This document shows positions 1 through 8,690 of a stretch of DNA of 23,253 nt, one piece after another. Numbering within the stretch: the stretch's first letter is position 1; every line of letters starts with the position of its first letter. This DNA comes from a virus. The position numbers and the translations under genes were made by a program. The stretch lies in the IMG/VR virus record IMGVR_UViG_3300017788_000181, positions 1 to 23,253 of that record, one strand, 5' to 3'. The notes beneath the pieces are model-generated. The model did no database searches. It was not told the origin of the DNA and worked only from the letters and a program-made list of their open reading frames with translations.

Positions 1-750
1 ATTTTCATCGTTAGCTGGATCTTGAGGTGGTATGGGTCTGCCAGGTGTACTGAAACCGAAAACACTACTTATAGGATCACGCTGACTGCTACTTGTTATT
101 GGACCACGAACTTCATCTCCATCTAGCCCAGAAACTAATAATTGTATAGTTTTGTATATGTGAAGAGGTTTAGGTACTTCCTTTGTTGGCTTTGAATAGC
201 CTGCTGGTAAGTTTTCATTCCATTCACTAACTGGATACTTTTTATTTGAATTCAGTGTTAAACCAGACTCTTGTATGCTTACAGGATCTATTAACCTAAC
301 ATCAACTGCGCCAATGCCAGGTGTCATGTAAATACTGGCACTTTTGTTTATACAAGCAAACCAATAACCAGCGACTTCTCCGTCCACAAAACAACAAAGA
401 ACTTGATTGCCTATATCAGGAGGAATCATATGGAAACCATAGGTCTGAGTTGTATTCAAGAAGGTATTCTGATTTTGTCCTGCTCTTGTAAATTCTGTAT
501 TTTGTTTTCCAGATGTTTGACCAAAAAATGGACTAGCGTAGGACACCAATTTCCAGTTAGAAGGATTGTCAGGATCTGGTCCACCTAATTGTGTTATGTA
601 TACCTGTAATCTTCCGGTACGAGTAGTTGTATCTATCTGTTTTACAACTCCAACATATATTCCAGACTGTTTTGGTAATTCTGCTCCAGTTTGATCTATG
701 AAACTAGGCAGCCTTGTTCCTAGATATGGTCTACTCAATGATGACGACAC
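1..750 (-). CDS. gp5: Baseplate hub/spike protein gp5, N-terminal part (runs off left edge)
   Basis: An open minus-strand frame of 250 codons begins at a GTG (748-750) and reaches the window edge without a stop. Near the N-terminus, 'GIYVGVVKQIDTTTRTGRLQ' followed by strand-rich sequence matches the oligosaccharide-binding (OB) fold that opens T4 gp5, the cell-puncturing spike at the centre of the baseplate. A later stretch around 'GFHMIPPDIGNQVLC' followed by 'DGEVAGYWFACI' also fits this OB domain, where a conserved 'P.vG..Vlv.F..Gd...GyW.G' pattern is usual. The ATG 24 bases upstream is closed by an in-frame TAA, so GTG is the best start; a weak AGGA lies upstream. The gene follows the hub gene, as expected for the gp27-gp5 pair. 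Whether a lysozyme domain and beta-helix follow cannot be seen, because the C-terminus is outside the window. Confidence 0.8.
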   Translation of the reverse strand, partial: MSSSLSRPYLGTRLPSFIDQTGAELPKQSGIYVGVVKQIDTTTRTGRLQVYITQLGGPDPDNPSNWKLVSYASPFFGQTSGKQNTEFTRAGQNQNTFLNTTQTYGFHMIPPDIGNQVLCCFVDGEVAGYWFACINKSASIYMTPGIGAVDVRLIDPVSIQESGLTLNSNKKYPVSEWNENLPAGYSKPTKEVPKPLHIYKTIQLLVSGLDGDEVRGPITSSSQRDPISSVFGFSTPGRPIPPQDPANDEN

Positions 751-760
751 TTTTTATATC

Positions 761-859
761 CTATATTCCATTTCCAGGCACTGAATTCCAACCTACATCA
801 GTTATTGTAGGTGCTGGCGTCGGCAATGCCTGAGTTACTGTTTGTCTAACAATACTTAG
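761..859 (-). other. In-frame 32-codon extension behind the TGA stop of the hub gene
   Basis: Directly after the TGA that ends the large hub gene, the same frame stays open for 32 sense codons and ends at TAG (761-763). The peptide reads as normal coding sequence: it starts LSIVRQ, has a Pro/Thr-rich middle (PTPAPT) and ends VPGNGI. The TGA is followed by CTA. If the protein really ends at the TAG, the gap to the gp5 start is 10 bases, in line with the tight spacing of this operon; with the TGA it is 109 bases. Readthrough, a recent nonsense mutation or a sequencing error could explain this. Confidence 0.45.
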
Positions 860-3619
860 TCATTCTTGTATTCCACCTAAAGTTCTTTGAACTGAAGTTC
901 CTAGATTTTCTAATTTTCCTACCAGTCTTCCTGCTTGAGGTATGCCAGTCAATACATTTAAATCGTGCCCTAGAATATTTCTGCCGCCTAATCCGAAATT
1001 ATTCAACAGTAACGAATTAACTTTATTAACGTCAGAAAAAAAATCATTAGATGCTGCGTTAGTAGCAGCGGCAATTCTAGAATTTATTTGAACTCCAGTA
1101 TTGACTTCTTGTGCTACCTGTTGAACTTGTCGCTGTCTTAATTCACTCACGGGTAACCCAACTTGATCAAATAACACTTTAGCCATTCTCAGATTTTGTT
1201 CAAATTTTCCTCTAACGAATGTTGAATCTACCGTTATTAACTTATATACTCCACTAAAATTACTGTATCCTATATTAGACGCCTCGATAACAGCACTCTC
1301 TGGTCCTAATATATCATTTGCTTTTATTTCGGCTAAACCTTTTTCTTCATCGTAATCAACAGGGCTCAAAAAATTTACAAATATGTACAATTCTCCAGTG
1401 TCCATATATAAACTTTTATTTGGAGTTAATGCGGGATTTTCTCCTGCCCTAGGTCTACTATAAAATACGTCGTCCTGTTTTATGAATAGTGGATCACCTA
1501 TTATTTTCAGATCCAACTCAATCATATCTCCCCTAGCATCTAAAAACAAGGAATTTTTTAGATCAGCCGAGGCAATATTTTTTTGTATATTTCCTCCCTC
1601 GATGCTAGAAGATTTGTTATCTCCCGCTATAGGTGCGACTCCTGGAGTTGCCACTGGATCTCCTAACGTAGATACTCCGGCAGTAGTTTGACCATTTCTA
1701 GTAGGATCTGCTGCGTTTCCAGCCGCATTTAATCCAGCACCAGTAGATCCCTGTACACTTTTGTTTAACCCAGCAGTTACTGCCATCAGATAAAGAGTGT
1801 TGAAATTTATATTCCAATCTATGATATCACGATTTCTTCCCGTGAATAGATAGTCATACTTTTTAACATATCCAGGAACTCTACCTCTGGGTCCGTATGG
1901 GTATTTTGAAGAGATCTTAAATGTCTTAACACTGAATCTTATCACTTCAGGTACATATCTACCTTGAATACTATCCCATTGACCTATTTTCATCGTTGGT
2001 ACTATTTTGAACCATTTCAACGGTTTACCCAATTTGTCAACTATTTCTGCTACATTTGAACCAGATTGTGCTTTACTTTGTAGATCTAATGTAACTTGAA
2101 CCTGTTGTGGTAAATAGATTTGATCAAGTATATAGCTACTTTGACGAACAATAAAATCTATTAATTGTTCTATGCTAGTGCCAGCGGGTATATTAATCAC
2201 TCCAGAACTCAATGCTAACGAACTTCCCTTAGCAGCACCACCCGCTGATTGAGCGTCTGTTCTAGCATCGGATCTGACTGTACCCGCTGATGCTACATTA
2301 GTTGGTTGTGGTCCAGAATACAGTGTCGCATTAGCAATTTCTTCATCAAATTCTATTTCGTAGCGTGGTGCATGATTTATATCACCACGTTCTTTTAATG
2401 TCGCATAATAATCATTGAATGCCGCACAAATACTGTTTACATCCAACACTGTATCTTTTAGACTAGCCAGTCTAGTAGTCGCACTAGATAGTCGTGTATC
2501 AACATCATCTAAAGATGTAAAAAAACTACTACTATCCACATTAGTAGTACTACTAGATTGAATTATATCCTCACGTTGTTTTCGTAATTGAGAGATTTCT
2601 CTTTCTGTATTTTTTTGATTTTGTAGCAAACTTGAAAAACTGTTGACGTTTTCACCGTTATTTGTTCTATAATTAAATATTGAAGCAACAGTTGACCCTT
2701 GAATCTTTGTCGTGTACGGCAAAGAAACATTTATTTGACTGTAAGCACCATGATTATATGGCACTGCCTCAATTCTATATTCGGCACCACTTTGGCGAAC
2801 GCTTGTTTCTATATTAACAATTTTTATTGGTATAATTTTGGTTAAATCTTTAATCTTTTCAGGCTTTGAATCTTCAGTCTCTTTATATCCAAAAAAATCT
2901 ATTTGTAAAACATAAGGCACCTGTATATATGAACCAGGCGCTCTAACATAACCAGTGTTTATTTCATTCGCCGCTGCTATCATTCTATTGATAAGCGTAA
3001 AGCCGTTTGGCTCAATAATGGTAAAAGAACACTCGATTACGTTAGTGTTTCTATTTCTCATATTTGGCGTAATAACTGTCTGCATTTTAAAATCTTCAAA
3101 GTAAAAATCTTCTTTGAAGTTTCTATTACGCTTAAAGTCAGTATCGTTATATCTGCCAGCGCCACTTATTAGAACGTTTTCCGGAACATAAGGCGATGGT
3201 GTTGTGTTTTCAAAATTGTTATTAACTATTCTGTTATATCCCTCAATAGAGAGCATATGCAAACTTAAATTATACGTATACGACGCATATTCATATAGAG
3301 GGTTTTCAATTGGACGTTGTGGTTCAAAGAATCCAGAAACTTCATATCTTCCGGGGCCAGTAAAACCTTCACGGCCCAAACTACCGTATACTCTATTTGA
3401 TTCTGCGACTAGGGCTTCGTCAGCGAAAGTTTCGTCATTTGTATTGCTCTGAGCGCCAATATTATTTTGAACATTAATAGAGCCTGATTGAATATCAGCA
3501 ACACGTTGTCTATCTTCTGGAGTTAATTTAAAATCTCCTGATAAATCACCTAAACTGTCTCCCAACGGAGTATTCAACGGTGTCACTGCAAAAGGTATTA
3601 AACTGCCATCAACACTCAT
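860..3619 (-). CDS. Large baseplate hub protein (gp27 / gpD-like), 919 aa
   Basis: This very long protein lies between gp53 and gp5, the place where a gp27-type hub protein is expected. Its N-terminal half carries beta-rich hub-like sequence, including 'ITPNMRNRNTNVIECSFTI', 'YVLQIDFFGYKET' and 'YRIEAVPYNHGAYS'. Around residues 335-395 a charged stretch (QKNTEREISQLRKQRED and following) could form a coiled coil. A linker rich in Ala, Gly and Ser lies near the middle. The C-terminal part has 'SGVYKLITVDSTFVRGKFEQ' followed by 'NLRMAKV', typical of the last strands of gp27/gpD-like hub domains. T4 gp27 is only about 390 residues, so this is either a fused or a greatly expanded hub. The start ATG is 4 bases downstream of the gp53 stop. 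The gp27 assignment rests on order and general character rather than a diagnostic motif. Confidence 0.6.
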   Translation of the reverse strand: MSVDGSLIPFAVTPLNTPLGDSLGDLSGDFKLTPEDRQRVADIQSGSINVQNNIGAQSNTNDETFADEALVAESNRVYGSLGREGFTGPGRYEVSGFFEPQRPIENPLYEYASYTYNLSLHMLSIEGYNRIVNNNFENTTPSPYVPENVLISGAGRYNDTDFKRNRNFKEDFYFEDFKMQTVITPNMRNRNTNVIECSFTIIEPNGFTLINRMIAAANEINTGYVRAPGSYIQVPYVLQIDFFGYKETEDSKPEKIKDLTKIIPIKIVNIETSVRQSGAEYRIEAVPYNHGAYSQINVSLPYTTKIQGSTVASIFNYRTNNGENVNSFSSLLQNQKNTEREISQLRKQREDIIQSSSTTNVDSSSFFTSLDDVDTRLSSATTRLASLKDTVLDVNSICAAFNDYYATLKERGDINHAPRYEIEFDEEIANATLYSGPQPTNVASAGTVRSDARTDAQSAGGAAKGSSLALSSGVINIPAGTSIEQLIDFIVRQSSYILDQIYLPQQVQVTLDLQSKAQSGSNVAEIVDKLGKPLKWFKIVPTMKIGQWDSIQGRYVPEVIRFSVKTFKISSKYPYGPRGRVPGYVKKYDYLFTGRNRDIIDWNINFNTLYLMAVTAGLNKSVQGSTGAGLNAAGNAADPTRNGQTTAGVSTLGDPVATPGVAPIAGDNKSSSIEGGNIQKNIASADLKNSLFLDARGDMIELDLKIIGDPLFIKQDDVFYSRPRAGENPALTPNKSLYMDTGELYIFVNFLSPVDYDEEKGLAEIKANDILGPESAVIEASNIGYSNFSGVYKLITVDSTFVRGKFEQNLRMAKVLFDQVGLPVSELRQRQVQQVAQEVNTGVQINSRIAAATNAASNDFFSDVNKVNSLLLNNFGLGGRNILGHDLNVLTGIPQAGRLVGKLENLGTSVQRTLGGIQE

Positions 3620-3623
3620 ATAA

Positions 3624-3926
3624 TCATCCTAGTAATGAATCTAAGGTTGATTTTTTTGGCAAATAAATCTTCGTACCAGCACGCATATCAAATATTGAGT
3701 CCTTAATTGTATTAGGATTTCTGAGAGCAAATACCCACCACAAATTAGCATCACCATACAAGTCAAATGCTAGTAAATCTGGACGATATTGATATGTTCG
3801 GTTTATTTCAAACACCACATCATCGGCATTTTTTGGTATATTAGGAAATTGAGCGACATCTAAAAAATTGCCATAGAATTTGGTACGAGCATAAGGACTA
3901 TTCCTAGCATAGGTAACTTCAGCCAT
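3624..3926 (-). CDS. gp53: Baseplate wedge protein gp53 (LysM-like)
   Basis: A 100-residue protein with the gp53 pattern 'YQYRPDLLAFDLYGDANLWW' followed by 'VFALRNPNTIKD', then 'AGTKIYLPKKSTLDSLLG'. This is the LysM-like core found in gp53 and in related wedge proteins, where it helps join baseplate wedges around the hub. T4 gp53 is about twice as long, so this is a compact form limited to the core domain. The start codon overlaps the stop of the upstream gene by one base (TAATG), so the two are probably translationally coupled. Confidence 0.85.
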   Translation of the reverse strand: MAEVTYARNSPYARTKFYGNFLDVAQFPNIPKNADDVVFEINRTYQYRPDLLAFDLYGDANLWWVFALRNPNTIKDSIFDMRAGTKIYLPKKSTLDSLLG

Positions 3927-4843
3927 TAAATGAATCCTCCTCTGGTACTATTACCTCCTTGAATTGTCAATCCACGAGCGTAATTCTCTAGTGTAAAGTT
4001 TTCAGAAATGTTCTTTCTACTGTATACGGGCTGTAGATTTATGGTTATCGTACTACTGGTTGGCAATCTAACAATACCACCATATGAATCGTTAGGCGAC
4101 GGTGGGCCCACTGGTAATTCTCCAGATGATCCAATATCAACACCTATCGGTATTTGAACATAATCAACTTCACTCTGCATAGTATGCGAGAACTGCGTTA
4201 CTACACATGGAATGTGAGGCAGATAAGCATCGCCATAGCCATCTAAGAATACAAGTGGCGGTGGGCTACCAGCATACTCATCTCTACCAAAGAACATTTT
4301 TGTACATATCCTGAAAAACTGTATGGCTGCCATCAAGTATTGACCTTCTCGAACATTTTGTACAGTAAATTCACCATTGATTTGAATTGCGCCAATTTCA
4401 CTGCCTTCATAGAAATAACTGTTGTAATTTGAATGCGTTAATGCTTGTGTACCATATCTAGCAGTATGCGATAGCGTTACTGTGGGAGTGTACGGGAATA
4501 CAACACCAGATGTGCCAGTTTGACTGTTTAGAGGACGCATTAACGTGTTTGCTGGATTGTCATAGAACAAATTGGCAATTTGTGAACTCATACTTACACG
4601 TACACGCCAATCATTTTCTGGAGCAATCACTGAACCGTCTGAATTTTGAAAATTTATGTTAAATACACTGCCTGCTATATCTTTTAATAACCCAGTAGCA
4701 CCTGCCATTAATCCAGCCTGCGCTAAACGTGCTCCACTAGAATTCCCTGGGCTTAAACTATTAGCAAGTGCGGAGGTGCCAGAAGATGATAATATGTTTC
4801 TTGAAACACCGCCAGATTCAAAATCATTTTCAAGGCCTGTCAT
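3926..4843 (-). CDS. Baseplate tail-tube cap/initiator protein (gp54/gp48-like)
   Basis: A 305-residue protein and the first gene of the minus-strand baseplate operon. Its centre has 'VVFPYTPTVTLSHTARYGTQ', 'HSNYNSYFYEGSEIGAIQI' and 'GEFTVQNVREGQYLMAAIQF', and its C-terminal third is strand-rich. In aquatic T4-like phages I associate this pattern with the proteins that cap the baseplate and start tail-tube polymerisation. T4 gp54 (320 aa) and gp48 (364 aa) are close in length. The N-terminus is Ser/Gly-rich and probably flexible. The gene is read from a divergent intergenic region with a late-type GATAAATA at 4873-4866. Which of gp48 and gp54 it represents cannot be decided by reading. Confidence 0.6.
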   Translation of the reverse strand: MTGLENDFESGGVSRNILSSSGTSALANSLSPGNSSGARLAQAGLMAGATGLLKDIAGSVFNINFQNSDGSVIAPENDWRVRVSMSSQIANLFYDNPANTLMRPLNSQTGTSGVVFPYTPTVTLSHTARYGTQALTHSNYNSYFYEGSEIGAIQINGEFTVQNVREGQYLMAAIQFFRICTKMFFGRDEYAGSPPPLVFLDGYGDAYLPHIPCVVTQFSHTMQSEVDYVQIPIGVDIGSSGELPVGPPSPNDSYGGIVRLPTSSTITINLQPVYSRKNISENFTLENYARGLTIQGGNSTRGGFI

Positions 4844-4865
4844 AATAATCCATAGTTAGTAAAAC

Positions 4866-4873
4866 TATTTATC
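4866..4873 (-). promoter_or_regulatory. Late-type promoter for the baseplate operon (GATAAATA)
   Basis: On the minus strand GATAAATA matches the T4 late promoter TATAAATA at seven of eight positions. It lies 22 bases before the ATG of the tube-cap gene. It is the only minus-strand copy of ATAAATA I found in the window, and it sits in the divergent intergenic gap. Confidence 0.55.
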
Positions 4874-4897
4874 TCATAATAATATATGTTTATTATG

Positions 4898-4926
4898 TTG
4901 ACTGAGGATTAATTATGTGTTACCAT
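4898..4926 (+). promoter_or_regulatory. Sigma-70-like promoter for gp55
   Basis: TTGACT (4898-4903) is followed after 17 bases by TACCAT (4921-4926), which is preceded by TG plus one base, an extended -10. Predicted transcription start is near 4933. This suits a regulator gene that must be made before late transcription. The promoter would exclude the upstream GTG at 4917 as start codon and favour the site behind AGGAG. Confidence 0.45.
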
Positions 4927-4937
4927 GTACTGTTTTT

Positions 4938-4942
4938 AGGAG
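4938..4942 (+). promoter_or_regulatory. Ribosome binding site AGGAG that decides the gp55 start
   Basis: AGGAG lies 7 bases before ATT (4950-4952), which is in the gp55 frame. No ATG, GTG or TTG lies at a suitable distance. The site therefore points to a non-canonical ATT start. Confidence 0.5.
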
Positions 4943-4949
4943 AACGACT

Positions 4950-5807
4950 ATTAAAACAAATTATCTCAACAACAAAGATATACTAAAAGAAATACACAAG
5001 AGCAAAAATTCTTATTGCTCTTATCTGGATGCTACCTGTGCTGATTACGACATCATTCTAAGCAGCGTCGAAGCCATCACAGAAGAAAAAATCATAGAAG
5101 CAATACAAAATCGTGCCGAACGATTGACCAAACTACAATACGATCTAAATGCCGCTGAAAGTACCGAAAAAAAGCGCCTAGATGATTTTCAAGTAAAAGA
5201 AGAAGATATAAAAAGAACTGATTTGGTATTCAGAATTATGTCATGGGAGCATGTTCCTAGCGATGCTGTAAAGTCAAACAAAGTCAAGGAAGACATAGAA
5301 GACGAGGACATTATCGTTACAGAATATGATGACGAGGATACTAAGCCAACGAAGTACATAAAAGTTAATTTTCCACCATTTGTACACTACAAATTAGGCG
5401 ATAACGACAAGCCATATCTCGTAGGCAAAAGTCACTGGAAGGGTTCCCTGATTGATGGTCAATTCAGCAAGGATCACGGCAAAATGACCAACAAATTAGC
5501 CCATATGTTCATTAAGTTATGTGAACGGTATGCTACTCGTAGTAACTGGCGGGGCTATACCTACAATGATGAAATGCGTAGTCAAGCCCTACTACAATTG
5601 AGTCAGATTGGACTACAGTTTGACGAAAGCAAAAGTTTGAATCCATTTGCGTATTATACGGCTGCCATCACAAATGCGTTTACTAGAGTTTTAAACATAG
5701 AAAAACGAAATCAAAATTTACGTGATGATATCCTGGAACTCAACAACCTAAATCCTTCATATACCAGACAGGGTATGCACACGGGTAGTGGATTTTACGA
5801 AGATTGA
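4950..5807 (+). CDS. gp55: Late-transcription sigma factor gp55
   Basis: gp55 is the divergent sigma subunit that directs host RNA polymerase to phage late promoters, working with the sliding clamp. The signature is in the C-terminal half: 'FPPFVHYKLG', 'GKMTNKLAHMFIKLCERYAT', 'NDEMRSQALLQLSQIGLQF' and 'LNPFAYYTAAITNAFTRVLN', the sigma region-2-like helices, then 'RNQNLRDDIL'. The N-terminus 'KTNYLNNKDILKEIHKSKNS' is what I remember from gp55 of other aquatic T4-like phages. At 285 residues it is about 100 longer than T4 gp55; much of the excess is a charged insert rich in Asp and Glu. I chose ATT at 4950 because AGGAG sits 7 bases upstream and the family N-terminus begins there. The alternative is GTG at 4917, which adds 11 residues but lies upstream of the predicted transcription start. 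Confidence 0.85.
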   Translation: MKTNYLNNKDILKEIHKSKNSYCSYLDATCADYDIILSSVEAITEEKIIEAIQNRAERLTKLQYDLNAAESTEKKRLDDFQVKEEDIKRTDLVFRIMSWEHVPSDAVKSNKVKEDIEDEDIIVTEYDDEDTKPTKYIKVNFPPFVHYKLGDNDKPYLVGKSHWKGSLIDGQFSKDHGKMTNKLAHMFIKLCERYATRSNWRGYTYNDEMRSQALLQLSQIGLQFDESKSLNPFAYYTAAITNAFTRVLNIEKRNQNLRDDILELNNLNPSYTRQGMHTGSGFYED

Positions 5808-5823
5808 TTTGGTCAAGCACTAT

Positions 5824-5853
5824 TTGACTTGCGCTATCAGAAAAGAGTACAAT
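5824..5853 (+). promoter_or_regulatory. Sigma-70-like promoter directly before gp47
   Basis: TTGACT (5824-5829) is followed after 18 bases by TACAAT (5848-5853). The start expected seven bases after the last T is 5860, the A of the gp47 ATG. No Shine-Dalgarno sequence precedes the ATG. The message would be leaderless. Confidence 0.5.
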
Positions 5854-5859
5854 GCTTAG

Positions 5860-6876
5860 ATGAGTAATCTATTTAAAAAAGCACTAGTCTGTACAGACAT
5901 TCATTTTGGCCTCAAGTCAAACAGTCAACTCCACAACGATGATTGCCTATCTTTCATCAAGTGGGCAACCAAAACGGGAAAGGAACAAGGTTGTGATGTA
6001 GCGTTTTTTCTAGGCGATTGGAATAACAATCGTGCTGCGATCAACATTCTTACACTGAACTATAGCATCCGTGCTCTTGAGCATCTTAATGACAATTTTG
6101 ATAGAGTATTTTTTATTCCTGGTAATCATGACCTCTATTACCGGGATAAGCGTGATGTTCAGAGTGTAGAGTGGGCAAAACATCTAGACAAGGTTACTAT
6201 CTGTAACGATTGGCACAGGGAAGGTGATGTCATCATTGCTCCATGGATGGTAGGCGACGATTACAAGCGAATTCCAAAAATGAATGGCAAATACATTTTT
6301 GGCCACTTTGAACTACCACACTTCTTGATGAATGCTATGATAGCAATGCCAGATCACAGTGAAATCAAACGTGAACATTTTTCGCACTTTGATCATGTGT
6401 TCAGCGGTCATTTCCATAAACGTCAAACATACAAAAACATTACATACATAGGCAATTGTTTCCCACACAATTACGCCGATGCTGGCGACGATGCTCGTGG
6501 AGTAATGATCCTAGATTGGGGCGGAGAGCCAACCTATCATGTCTGGCCAGATCAACCAACCTATCGTGTTCTTACACTAAGTGATTTGCTCAACAGAACT
6601 GATGAGGCATTGAAGCCAAAGATGCATGTTCGGGTTAACATTGATATTGACATTTCATATGAGGAAGCCAACTTCATCAAGGAAACGTTCGTCAAGTCTC
6701 ATGGCTTACGTGAGATATCAATTCTGCGTAACAAAAACACAGACATGGATCAACACGAAATCAAGGGTAACATTAATTTTCAAACAGTGGATCAGATCGT
6801 TACCAATCAACTTAATCAAATCAACAGTGAACAGTATGATCCAGCATTATTACTGGAACTGTACAGAGGACTATAA
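5860..6876 (+). CDS. gp47: Recombination endonuclease subunit gp47 (Mre11/SbcD-like)
   Basis: This is a calcineurin-like metallophosphoesterase that pairs with gp46 to resect DNA ends in phage recombination-dependent replication and host DNA breakdown. All metal-binding motifs are visible in order: DIH (residues 13-15), GDWNNN (from 52), GNHD (88-91), GHFE (148-151) and GHFHKR (183-188). Length (338 aa) equals that of T4 gp47 (339 aa). gp46 follows after 7 bases, giving the standard 47-46 pair. The ATG has no Shine-Dalgarno sequence and coincides with the start predicted from the -10 box TACAAT. Confidence 0.95.
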   Translation: MSNLFKKALVCTDIHFGLKSNSQLHNDDCLSFIKWATKTGKEQGCDVAFFLGDWNNNRAAINILTLNYSIRALEHLNDNFDRVFFIPGNHDLYYRDKRDVQSVEWAKHLDKVTICNDWHREGDVIIAPWMVGDDYKRIPKMNGKYIFGHFELPHFLMNAMIAMPDHSEIKREHFSHFDHVFSGHFHKRQTYKNITYIGNCFPHNYADAGDDARGVMILDWGGEPTYHVWPDQPTYRVLTLSDLLNRTDEALKPKMHVRVNIDIDISYEEANFIKETFVKSHGLREISILRNKNTDMDQHEIKGNINFQTVDQIVTNQLNQINSEQYDPALLLELYRGL

Positions 6877-6883
6877 GTAAGTC

Positions 6884-8677
6884 ATGCCAAAAATCAAGAA
6901 CATCACCGCGAAAAATTTTCTATCAATAGGCAATCAAACACAGGCCGTAAATTTTGATAGAGATAACTTAACTCTGGTGTTAGGCAGCAATATTGACTTA
7001 GGCGGCGACGACGCTGGCAGTCGTAATGGCACGGGCAAGACTTCTATCATCAATGCTCTAAGTTATGCGTTCTACGGTCAAGCCCTCACTAACATCAAAA
7101 AAGATAATCTAATCAACAAAACCAACGGCAAAAACATGTTGGTAACTGTTGATTTTGAGTGTGGTAATACATCTTACAGAATTGAACGTGGTCGTAAACC
7201 TAACGTCCTGAAATTCTTTGTCAATGATCGTGAGATGGAAAGTTCTGACGACAACAGTCAAGGTGATAGCAGAGAAACGCAACAGGAAATTGAACGTTTG
7301 ATAAACATGCGCCATGATATGTTTAAGCATATCGTGGCACTTAACACGTATACAGAACCTTTTCTAAGCCTAAAAGCGGCCGATCAACGAACAATCATTG
7401 AACAATTGCTTGGCATTACACTACTAAGTGAGAAAGCGGAAGGTCTTAAAGAAGGGATCCGCATCACCAAGGATGCTATCCAGCAAGAAGAATTTCGCAT
7501 CAAAGCAGTCAAAGATGCTAATACCAGAATTCAAGAACAGATTGACTCCACCAAACGTAGACAAAAACTGTGGCAAAAGAAGCACGATGATGAACTAACA
7601 GAATTAACTGCTGCTTATGATGAACTACTTAAACTTGATATTGATGTTGAGATAGCCTCACATAAGCAATTGACAGCATACAAAGCCAAGGAAACAAATC
7701 TAACAGACTTAGAAAAAACAAAGAAGTCACTGAAGAAGGATTTTGCCCGAGAAGAAAAAACCTTATTTCAACTAAACTCAGACGTACAATCACTGAAAGA
7801 TCATAAGTGTCATAGTTGCGGTCAAGCCCTACATGATGATAATCATGCTATCCTACTTGAACGCAAAGAAAAAGATCTAAGCAAAACTGCTGAACTTCTT
7901 GAACGGATAACAGAAAGTCTGGCAGAAGTTAATAAGAAGATAGATGCTATCGGTTCATTAGGTGTTTCTCCCGTTGTATTTTATTCCACGGAAAGTGAAG
8001 CGGTTGCTCACAAAAGTAGTATCAATCATCTATTTTCACAGATAGAAAAAAAAGTGTCAGAGACTGACCCATATGCTGAACAGATCACCGAAATGGAGAA
8101 GAATGGCATTGAAGAAGTTTCTTACGATTTGATTAACAGTTTGACCAGGGTTCGTGATCATCAAGAATTTCTACTCAAGTTATTGACCAACAAGGATAGT
8201 TTTATTCGTAAGCAAATTATTGATCAGAACTTGAATTTCTTGAATGGTAGACTTGCGTACTACTTGAACGATATTGAACTGCCTCACACAGTTAAATTCA
8301 ATAATGATCTATCTGTTTCCATTGAAGAACTGGGACGAGAGCTGGATTTTGATAACCTTTCGCGTGGGGAACGAAATCGTCTTATCTTAAGTCTAAGTTG
8401 GGCTTTCCGTGATGTATGGGAAAGTCTGTATCAGCCTATCAATCTGCTGTTCATTGACGAACTAGTAGATAGTGGCATGGATAGTTCTGGTGTGGAAAAT
8501 TCTCTGAAGATTTTGAAGAAAATGGCAAGAGGAGGCGGTAAATCTGTATGGTTAATTAGCCATAAAGATGAATTGGCCAGTAGAGTTAATAATATAATGT
8601 ACGTAGTTAAAGAGAGTGGCTTTACTAGATATAGTTCTGATGTAGAGATCGTGAAAAATTCCGATACTATATCATGA
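6884..8677 (+). CDS. gp46: Recombination endonuclease subunit gp46 (Rad50/SbcC-like ATPase)
   Basis: This ABC-type ATPase partners gp47. The Walker A is GSRNGTGKTS (residues 45-54). Long coiled-coil arms run on both sides of a zinc hook, CHSC (309-312). The ABC signature LSRGERN is at 492-498. The Walker B is LLFIDE, with the D-E pair at 525-526, followed by a D-loop ('DSGMDSSGVE') and the switch histidine in 'VWLISHKDEL'. At 597 residues it is close to T4 gp46 (560) and looks intact. A perfect late promoter follows two bases after its TGA. Confidence 0.95.
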   Translation: MPKIKNITAKNFLSIGNQTQAVNFDRDNLTLVLGSNIDLGGDDAGSRNGTGKTSIINALSYAFYGQALTNIKKDNLINKTNGKNMLVTVDFECGNTSYRIERGRKPNVLKFFVNDREMESSDDNSQGDSRETQQEIERLINMRHDMFKHIVALNTYTEPFLSLKAADQRTIIEQLLGITLLSEKAEGLKEGIRITKDAIQQEEFRIKAVKDANTRIQEQIDSTKRRQKLWQKKHDDELTELTAAYDELLKLDIDVEIASHKQLTAYKAKETNLTDLEKTKKSLKKDFAREEKTLFQLNSDVQSLKDHKCHSCGQALHDDNHAILLERKEKDLSKTAELLERITESLAEVNKKIDAIGSLGVSPVVFYSTESEAVAHKSSINHLFSQIEKKVSETDPYAEQITEMEKNGIEEVSYDLINSLTRVRDHQEFLLKLLTNKDSFIRKQIIDQNLNFLNGRLAYYLNDIELPHTVKFNNDLSVSIEELGRELDFDNLSRGERNRLILSLSWAFRDVWESLYQPINLLFIDELVDSGMDSSGVENSLKILKKMARGGGKSVWLISHKDELASRVNNIMYVVKESGFTRYSSDVEIVKNSDTIS

Positions 8678-8678
8678 G

Positions 8679-8686
8679 TATAAATA
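8679..8686 (+). promoter_or_regulatory. Perfect T4 late promoter match (TATAAATA)
   Basis: TATAAATA matches the T4 late consensus at all eight positions and begins just after the gp46 stop. The expected start, about six bases after the last A (about 8692), falls on the GTG of the GIY-YIG gene. It could drive that gene and, by readthrough, the structured region that follows up to the terminator at 9550. Confidence 0.6.
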
Positions 8687-8690
8687 GTTG

